A stretch of 64,000 nt of DNA from Aestuariivivens sediminis (GTDB taxonomy: Bacteria; Bacteroidota; Bacteroidia; Flavobacteriales; Flavobacteriaceae). The notes beneath the pieces were generated by a model. That model did no database searches. It had not been told where the DNA came from and saw nothing but the letters and a program-made list of their open reading frames with translations. Where the stretch lies: the NCBI RefSeq assembly GCF_022662105.1, contig NZ_JAKMCP010000002.1:310001-374000 (forward strand), written 5' to 3'. Below, in pieces: positions 58,705-64,000 of the stretch (its first letter is position 1; each line of letters starts with the position of its first letter). A program made the translations under genes and the position numbers.

Positions 58705-59088
58705 ATGAAAAGAAGAGAATTTATCCTGCTGTCAGGACTGGGAATTTCGGCCATCGTAATTCCAACATATTATTATAAGTTTTATACGCCTGAATACGAT
58801 CCATTATTGACCGAACCTGAGTTGCTATCTAACATATTGGATGGTACTACAATTCGTAATATTGGTGAGATTTACCGTAAACAATTTTCAGATGAAAATA
58901 GCGAACGTAAGTTGGCAAAACTATTATCTGATTATGCTTCAACTGAATCAACCACAACGATTGAAATGTTACGTCAACAATTTGCAGTTGATTATGATAA
59001 AGGAAATACTGTTATGGTTGACGGCTGGATTTTGTCAAGAACAGAGGCGCGTCAGTGTGCACTTTTTTCATTAACCCAAACCGACTAG
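58705..59088 (+). CDS. cassette 9a: twin-arginine small subunit of a GMC oxidoreductase
   Basis: 127 residues. A Tat-like signal (MKRREFILLSGLG with RR at 3-4) precedes a small helical domain like that of the gluconate 2-dehydrogenase subunit 3 family. In that family the small subunit carries the Tat signal that exports the large flavin subunit with it. The next gene is the large subunit, 3 bp on, and has no signal of its own. Family assignment rests on context and size. Confidence 0.75.
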   Translation: MKRREFILLSGLGISAIVIPTYYYKFYTPEYDPLLTEPELLSNILDGTTIRNIGEIYRKQFSDENSERKLAKLLSDYASTESTTTIEMLRQQFAVDYDKGNTVMVDGWILSRTEARQCALFSLTQTD

Positions 59089-59091
59089 GCC

Positions 59092-60630
59092 ATGCATAAA
59101 GACGCCAAAACATTAGATAACAATACGGTAATTGAAGGAGACATATGCATTATTGGTGCAGGTGCTGCCGGTATCAGTATGGCTTTAGATTGGAAGGATA
59201 CTTCCTATAAAGTAATCTTACTGGAAGGTGGCGGGTTTGAATACGATGAAAAAGTGCAGGAACTTTATGCTGGAAAAACAACTGGCCAAAAATATTTTCC
59301 GCTAAAATCTGCCCGTCTTCATTATTTCGGAGGAACAACTGGCCATTGGGCTGGGATGTGCGCCCCTCTTGACCCAATCGATTTTAAGGAACGGAATTGG
59401 GTACCTAATAGCGGCTGGCCAATTTCTAAAAATGATCTTGACCCTTTTTATGCAAAAGCGAATAAGGTACTGAAACTGGGACCTTATAATTATGAGTACG
59501 AATACTGGAATAACGAACTGCCGAACTTAACTCCCTTTCCCTTTGATCATAATGTGGTGTGGAACAAAATGTGGCAATTTAGTCAAGCCCGATATGGTGA
59601 CTTATATAAGAAGGAGATTCTTGAAGCAAGAAACATTCACCTTTACACTTATGCCAATGCGGTGGATATCAAAACCAATGATAACATAACTCAGGTTAAA
59701 GAAATAATTGTCAAAAATTACGCAGGTAAAACACATACAGTAAAGGCAAAAAACTTTGTAATGGCATGCGGGACAATTCAGAATGCTCGCTTGTTATTAG
59801 CATCAAATTCTCAGGCACCTCAAGGCTTGGGCAATCACAATGATTTGGTTGGAAGATATTTTCAAGAACACTTGGAAGTGGCTTCTGCCGAATTATGGTT
59901 AACAAAACCATTCCCTACCAATTTGTATTCGTGGGAATACGGAGTAACAAAGGCTAGTGCAGAGTTGGCTATTACCCCAGAAGTTCAAGCCAAAGAAAAA
60001 ATTTTAAACGGGACCGCTTCGTTACAACCTCTCAGTGTTGCCAAATATCAAAAACCTAGAATGGAAACCTGGCAAGACGGTGACCCTAGGAAAAGTCTAG
60101 AAAACGTGTTTGAAAACTGGGGTGAGGCAGCAGAAAAAGCCAAGGGAGAAAAAGGAAACATCGAACATGCTTATCAACTTAATACAAGAATCGAACAAGC
60201 CCCTAATCCAAATTCTAGAGTTACAATTGGAAAAGAAAAAGACGAATTAGGAATGCCGAGAGCAAATCTACATTGGGAATTAACCCCTCTGGATAAATAT
60301 AGTGTTCGAAAAATCTATCAAATTCTCGGTAGACAGGTCGGCATTGCAGGAATTGGACGAATAAGACTTAATGAGTTCTTAAGGGATGAAAATGACGACA
60401 CTTTTCCTGATAGTACAAATGGTGGATGGCATCACATGGGGACAACACGAATGGCTGACGACGCGAAGAAAGGAGTTGTAGATTCTAATTGTCAGGTTCA
60501 TGGTATATCAAATTTGTTTATTGCAGGTGCTGCATGTTATCCAACCTCTGGGGCACCAAATCCAACACTCACCTTGACAGCATTATCACTTAGACTATCT
60601 GATTACCTAAAAAATACATTCAGATATTGA
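59092..60630 (+). CDS. cassette 9b: GMC family flavin oxidoreductase
   Basis: 512 residues. Dinucleotide-binding fold DICIIGAGAAGISMALDW at the N-terminus; the substrate domain includes FVMACGTIQNARLLLASN; the C-terminus has HHMGTTRMADD and PTSGAPNPTLTLTALSLRL, hallmarks of glucose-methanol-choline oxidoreductases. It would oxidise an alcohol or sugar. It lacks a signal peptide and is presumably exported with the Tat-signal subunit encoded upstream. Two genes in one cassette that need each other. Confidence 0.92.
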   Translation: MHKDAKTLDNNTVIEGDICIIGAGAAGISMALDWKDTSYKVILLEGGGFEYDEKVQELYAGKTTGQKYFPLKSARLHYFGGTTGHWAGMCAPLDPIDFKERNWVPNSGWPISKNDLDPFYAKANKVLKLGPYNYEYEYWNNELPNLTPFPFDHNVVWNKMWQFSQARYGDLYKKEILEARNIHLYTYANAVDIKTNDNITQVKEIIVKNYAGKTHTVKAKNFVMACGTIQNARLLLASNSQAPQGLGNHNDLVGRYFQEHLEVASAELWLTKPFPTNLYSWEYGVTKASAELAITPEVQAKEKILNGTASLQPLSVAKYQKPRMETWQDGDPRKSLENVFENWGEAAEKAKGEKGNIEHAYQLNTRIEQAPNPNSRVTIGKEKDELGMPRANLHWELTPLDKYSVRKIYQILGRQVGIAGIGRIRLNEFLRDENDDTFPDSTNGGWHHMGTTRMADDAKKGVVDSNCQVHGISNLFIAGAACYPTSGAPNPTLTLTALSLRLSDYLKNTFRY

Positions 60631-60631
60631 A

Positions 60632-60716
60632 TCTACAAGCGACAACAATGTATTAAATCCAGTGCCACTCAAGCCAACACACGGCCAAAGCTACGGTTTT
60701 TATACAAACGTTAGGT
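60632..60716 (+). repeat. attC-like element 9 (85 bp)
   Basis: Left part TCTACAAGCGACAAC (60632-60646), right core GTTAGGT (60710-60716) after ATACAAAC. GTTAGGT fits the classical integron consensus GTTRRRY exactly. The left arm TGTAT pairs with ATACA of the right arm. Confidence 0.75.
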
Positions 60717-60878
60717 TTCATTCCACAACGGAAAACAGGACTTCCATATGAATAAACTGGGTCGAATCTGATAAAAATAAAAACGAATACCCCTAAAGAA
60801 TACGATATCTAAGGAACTAAAAAAATCCTTGAGTATCGGACAGAATTGTTTCCGAATAAAACTGAATTAATAAACCTT
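60717..60878 (+). other. cassette 10: unit without a recognisable gene
   Basis: A stretch of about 160 bp between two complete attC-like elements. Only a 7-codon ATG frame (ATGAATAAACTGGG...) is present. It may be an ORF-less cassette, a decayed one or a small RNA. Its start (GTTAGGT) does not pair well with the left box at its end (GGGCAAC), so its boundary may have been altered. Confidence 0.55.
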
Positions 60879-61010
60879 GGGCAACAATAGCTATAATTCA
60901 TTGCCAGGTTCCTGCCTTTTCGGAAAATCCTACGGATTTTCCTACGGTTCAGTTTTATTTGCTAAATTGGTTACCTAAACACGCAGCAAGCCATACACAA
61001 ACCGTTGGCT
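60879..61010 (+). repeat. attC-like element 10 (132 bp)
   Basis: Left box GGGCAAC (60879-60885), right end CCATACACAAACC with core GTTGGCT (61004-61010). Perfect 9-bp inverted repeat GGAAAATCC-TAC-GGATTTTCC at 60922-60942, like those in elements 4 and 7. Confidence 0.8.
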
Positions 61011-61057
61011 ACAATTTTGCTAAAAAATGAGATATGCACTGTTTTAATAAAGAACAT

Positions 61058-61831
61058 ATGAAAAAATCAAATATAAAATTGGTGGTTTTGATGTTAACAT
61101 TTTTATGTTGCTTGAGTACCTTTCCCCTATTTGCTCAACCACCCCGATTCAGTTTTGAGAAGTATGTGACTTCTGAAGGAGATACTTTAAACTACCGATT
61201 ACTATATCCAGATGCTAATCCATTGCGTAAATTTCCTCTGGTTGTTTTTTTACATGGGGGTGGTGAAAATGGGAATGATAATGACGCCCAACTTAAATGG
61301 GGTGTTATGAATTTTGCTACAGACCAGGCTATGGCAAAACATCCCGCTTTTGTGATTGCTCCACAATGCCCCAAAGACATGAATTGGTTTAATTTCAACT
61401 TTGAAGAAAATATAAAACTTCTGCCTGATCCTTCGAAACCCATGGAATTAATGATTAAACTTATTAACGAACTTATAGAAAAATACCCCATTGATAAAAA
61501 TCGCATTTATATTACCGGACTTTCTTCAGGTGGCACAGGAACTTATGACGCTATTCAAAGGTATCCGGATTTATTTGCTGCTGCTGTACCTGTTTGTGGT
61601 GGTGGAGACATTTCAAAAGCCGCTTCCATAGCACATATCCCCATGTGGATTATTCAAGGGGTCGAAGATCCAGCTGGAGATCCGAGGAGTTCGATTGATA
61701 TGGCTAAAGCATTAATAAATACAGGTGGACGTCCGGGGCTTACATTATATCCTGAAGTAGGACATTTTTCCTGGTTAGCTGCATATAGTAATTCGGCATT
61801 GATGGAATGGCTGTTCAGACAACAGAAGTGA
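61058..61831 (+). CDS. cassette 11: secreted esterase/peptidase-type alpha/beta hydrolase
   Basis: 257 residues from the ATG at 61058; an ATG eight codons upstream is in frame but lies before a poorer signal. Signal peptide to about LFAQ. Visible are VVFLHGGGENG (oxyanion region), the nucleophile elbow GLSSGG (serine 157), an aspartate in QGVEDPAGD and a histidine in EVGHFSWL. Similar to the phospholipase/carboxylesterase and 'prolyl oligopeptidase-like' secreted hydrolases of Bacteroidota. It starts 54 bp after the crossover base. Confidence 0.88.
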   Translation: MKKSNIKLVVLMLTFLCCLSTFPLFAQPPRFSFEKYVTSEGDTLNYRLLYPDANPLRKFPLVVFLHGGGENGNDNDAQLKWGVMNFATDQAMAKHPAFVIAPQCPKDMNWFNFNFEENIKLLPDPSKPMELMIKLINELIEKYPIDKNRIYITGLSSGGTGTYDAIQRYPDLFAAAVPVCGGGDISKAASIAHIPMWIIQGVEDPAGDPRSSIDMAKALINTGGRPGLTLYPEVGHFSWLAAYSNSALMEWLFRQQK

Positions 61832-61863
61832 GTTACATTATATTAGTCATCAAAATAAACTTT

Positions 61864-61933
61864 AGCCAACAATGTGTATGGTGCATAGCACGCTTCGGGA
61901 TGCTACGACACCATACACAAACCGTCTTGCATC
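61864..61933 (+). repeat. attC-like element 11 (70 bp), best folded copy
   Basis: Left box AGCCAAC (61864-61870) is the exact reverse complement of the GTTGGCT that starts the same cassette. GTGTATGGTG (61874-61883) pairs perfectly with CACCATACAC (61909-61918). The right core is aberrant: GTCTTGC (61924-61930). The bases between box and arm are unequal (AAT versus AAACC), giving unpaired bases like the extrahelical bases of attC. Confidence 0.85.
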
Positions 61934-61967
61934 ATATAAATTAACCTGAGTTAAAATAAAACAAGTG

Positions 61968-63656
61968 ATGAAAATACTATCGAAGCGAAAAAGAAAAAAA
62001 ATAAGGATTAACTATCAAGGTTTAGCTCTTTTCAATTGCAAATTCATACTATTGCTCTTAATGGGCTCATTGATTTCGTGTTTAGAAATAAAAGAAAAAA
62101 ATAAAGAACCCCAGCGACCTAACATACTCTTATTGGTAGCAGATGACCTTGGATATGCAGATTTAGGGTGCTATGGGAGTGATATACAAACACCTAATAT
62201 TGATAATTTAGCAGCTCGAGGCGTTAGATTTAGTCGGTTTCATACATCTCCTTTATGCGCCCCAACAAGAGCCATGTTACTTTCTGGCAACGATAATCAC
62301 ATTGCAGGAATGGGTATACAGTCAAATCAGAATGCCGGATTCGGCTATGAAGGAAAGTTAACAGATCGTATAGTTACCATTCCGGCCTTACTTCAAACCC
62401 ATGGTTACCATACCTACATGGCTGGAAAATGGCATCTTGGAGGAGACTCTTTGTCCATTCCATTCAGTAAAGGTTTCGAACGCTCCTTTGTTAATATCCG
62501 AGGGGCTGGAAATCATTATGATGACCAGGGGCTCTTTGAAGAAGTTCCAATCACTCCATATTTTGAAGATGGGAAACCGGCCGCCTGGACCAAGGGGGAC
62601 TATTCTACTGATTTTTATACGGATAAACTCATTGAATACATAGACCTTAATAAAAAAGATAAAAAACCATTTTTCGCATTTGCAGCATATACATCTCCAC
62701 ATTGGCCATTGCAAGTGGATGAAAAATATTGGGAAAAATATGTGGGACGCTATGATGATGGATATGAAAAATTAAAAGAAAGACGTCTTGAAAGTTTAAA
62801 AAATGCAGGGATGATTCCAAAAGATGCCGTGTTACCCCCTAATCATGAAAAAGTAATTCCATGGGATGCTTTGTCTTTGGAGGAAAAGAAAAAGGAATCA
62901 AGAAAAATGGAATTGTATGCTGGAATGGTAGATAATCTAGATTATAATATAGGGAGAATTGTACAACATCTCAAAGATATTGGTCAATTCGAAAATACAT
63001 TAATCGTATTTATGTCGGACAATGGTGCCGCAGCTGAGGATTTCTATTATCATGAATATTATGGGCCGTTTATCAGAGCGCATTTTAATGATGATTACGA
63101 AACCATGGGGCAACCCCATTCTTTTATTTCGTATGGCCCTGGATGGGCGGAGGCGGGATCCGCTCCTTTTCGGCATTATAAAGGGTTAACGACTGAAGGT
63201 GGTATTATCGCTCCAATGATTATTGCCGGACCAAATGTTGAAAGAAAGAATGACATTCATGAAGGATTTCTAACATTGATGGATATAGCCCCAACTTTTT
63301 ATGAAGTAGCTCAAGCAAGGTATCCCGAAAAATTTGAGGGGAATAAAACGTATCCCCTGAAGGGAAATTCATTGATACCGTTTTTATCTGGAGAGACGAA
63401 TGAGATACACGCTCCAGAATATCTATTTGGCCTGGAGCACAATAACCTTGCCATGATTAGAAAAGGCGATTGGAAGATCACCAATATAAACAAACCTTTT
63501 CTTGAAGAAAATTTTAAACTTTATAATGTATCTCAAGATCTTGCGGAGCGCCATGATCTCCAGGAATCTGAACCTGAAAAATATAAGGACTTGTTGGAGG
63601 AATGGAGGGAATTTTCTAATGAGGTAAAAGTGCAAATACCTCCTCCGCCTTGGTAA
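61968..63656 (+). CDS. cassette 12: arylsulfatase-type sulfatase lipoprotein
   Basis: 562 residues from the ATG at 61968 (a GTG one codon earlier is in frame). A lipoprotein signal (LISC, cysteine 38) follows a basic start. Type I sulfatase features: LLVADDLGYADLGCYGS with the metal aspartates, the C-x-P-x-R maturation motif CAPTRAMLLSG (cysteine 97, converted to formylglycine), GKWHLGG and FMSDNGAA. It removes sulfate esters, plausibly from marine polysaccharides or aryl sulfates. No maturase is seen in the window. Longest single-gene cassette. Confidence 0.94.
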   Translation: MKILSKRKRKKIRINYQGLALFNCKFILLLLMGSLISCLEIKEKNKEPQRPNILLLVADDLGYADLGCYGSDIQTPNIDNLAARGVRFSRFHTSPLCAPTRAMLLSGNDNHIAGMGIQSNQNAGFGYEGKLTDRIVTIPALLQTHGYHTYMAGKWHLGGDSLSIPFSKGFERSFVNIRGAGNHYDDQGLFEEVPITPYFEDGKPAAWTKGDYSTDFYTDKLIEYIDLNKKDKKPFFAFAAYTSPHWPLQVDEKYWEKYVGRYDDGYEKLKERRLESLKNAGMIPKDAVLPPNHEKVIPWDALSLEEKKKESRKMELYAGMVDNLDYNIGRIVQHLKDIGQFENTLIVFMSDNGAAAEDFYYHEYYGPFIRAHFNDDYETMGQPHSFISYGPGWAEAGSAPFRHYKGLTTEGGIIAPMIIAGPNVERKNDIHEGFLTLMDIAPTFYEVAQARYPEKFEGNKTYPLKGNSLIPFLSGETNEIHAPEYLFGLEHNNLAMIRKGDWKITNINKPFLEENFKLYNVSQDLAERHDLQESEPEKYKDLLEEWREFSNEVKVQIPPPPW

Positions 63657-63752
63657 TTCAACTCCAGTCGAAACACGAAGTCACAGCTTCAGCGTGTATA
63701 CTAACCTTATTTCTCTCTTTTGTTCTTTCTGATTAATTAATTAAAATTAAGG

Positions 63753-63811
63753 GATTGCAAACTTAAGATGTATATCGCACATTTAAATGTTCCATATACA
63801 AACCGTTACAT
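63753..63811 (+). repeat. attC-like element 12 (59 bp)
   Basis: Left box GATTGCAAAC (63753-63762), right core GTTACAT (63805-63811) after ATACAAACC. Arms TGTATAT and ATATACA pair perfectly; the tip is the 12-bp palindrome ACATTTAAATGT. Left wording resembles that of element 6. Confidence 0.8.
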
Positions 63812-63893
63812 TGAACTCTAAACAACTACCTTAGACGCATCAACCCCATTTACTAATCCATTTTTCAATAGCTTATTTTGTACATTTGCACCA

Positions 63894-64000
63894 ATGAAAA
63901 CGCTTTGTTTAATTTTGGCTTTATACTCTTTTTGCCTATCAACAATTCCTTGCTGTTCGGACAATAACTGCAATGACGATATACAAACCGAGCAAACCGA
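63894..64000 (+). CDS. start of a small secreted protein (DUF6660-like), cut by the window edge
   Basis: The first 35 residues are MKTLCLILALYSFCLSTIPC followed by a Cys/Asn/Asp-rich stretch. It is a signal peptide, with the wording of small DUF6660-like proteins found near metal-efflux genes in flavobacteria. A TACATTTG box 6 bp upstream fits the -7 consensus. Whether it is a further cassette or chromosomal DNA depends on the sequence to the right. Confidence 0.55.
   Translation, partial: MKTLCLILALYSFCLSTIPCCSDNNCNDDIQTEQT

Noticed and set aside
50354-63811. CRISPR array
   Set aside because: The repeated elements are long, variable and palindromic, spaced by genes of very different length; no short regular spacers and no cas genes.

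Overview
The window looks like a chromosome segment of a marine-type flavobacterium (Bacteroidota, Flavobacteriia). It has AT-rich DNA, a SusC/SusD pair with a polysaccharide utilization locus (PUL), an Alternative Complex III respiratory operon, many short lipoprotein signals, and promoters of the Bacteroidota type (TTG or TTTG, about 19 bp, TAnnTTTG). All functions below are read from motifs and family knowledge; no search was run.

Layout. (1) 1-18161, minus strand: an alpha-glucan-type PUL in transcription order susC, susD, two VCBS/ASPIC lipoproteins, a PAP2/vanadium-haloperoxidase-like lipoprotein, an anchored SRPBCC/GyrI-like protein, two GH13 enzymes and a GH97 enzyme cut by the window edge. 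A divergent LacI-type regulator (18613-19635) and a perfect 18-bp LacI-type operator (18289-18306) lie at its head. (2) 19730-22694: a secreted protein with an internal duplication, queG and ruvB. (3) 22855-34234: actABCDEF-coxBA, the quinol:cytochrome c oxidoreductase (ACIII) with cytochrome oxidase subunits II and I. (4) 34448-46510: housekeeping genes, including tRNA-Gln followed by rimP-nusA-infB, a DUF2723 membrane protein, a polysaccharide deacetylase, a cysteine-less thioredoxin-fold protein, a metallophosphoesterase and cutC. (5) 46709-49594: polA.

(6) 49641-63811 is the unusual part. Directly after polA lies a decayed tyrosine recombinase whose surviving C-terminus resembles integron-type integrases. 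It is followed by about a dozen unrelated cargo units, all on the plus strand: VOC proteins, a PfkB kinase, GNAT, alpha/beta hydrolases, a nucleotidyltransferase, a beta-lactamase-fold hydrolase, a GMC oxidoreductase, a sulfatase and hypotheticals. They are separated by 59-204 bp non-coding elements. Each element begins with a (R)YYYAAC-like box and ends with a conserved right end, consensus CCATACACAAACC-GTTGGC. The first bases of each unit, just after the G of GTT, tend to be complementary to the left box of the element at that unit's own 3' end, not to the element it abuts. Three units match perfectly, including one with an aberrant core, and a second aberrant core matches with gaps. This is what is expected if each unit once existed as a circle closed at one attC-like site. 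I interpret the region as an integron-like gene-cassette array in a flavobacterium, with the integrase now a pseudogene.

The window ends in the first residues of a small secreted protein (DUF6660-like).
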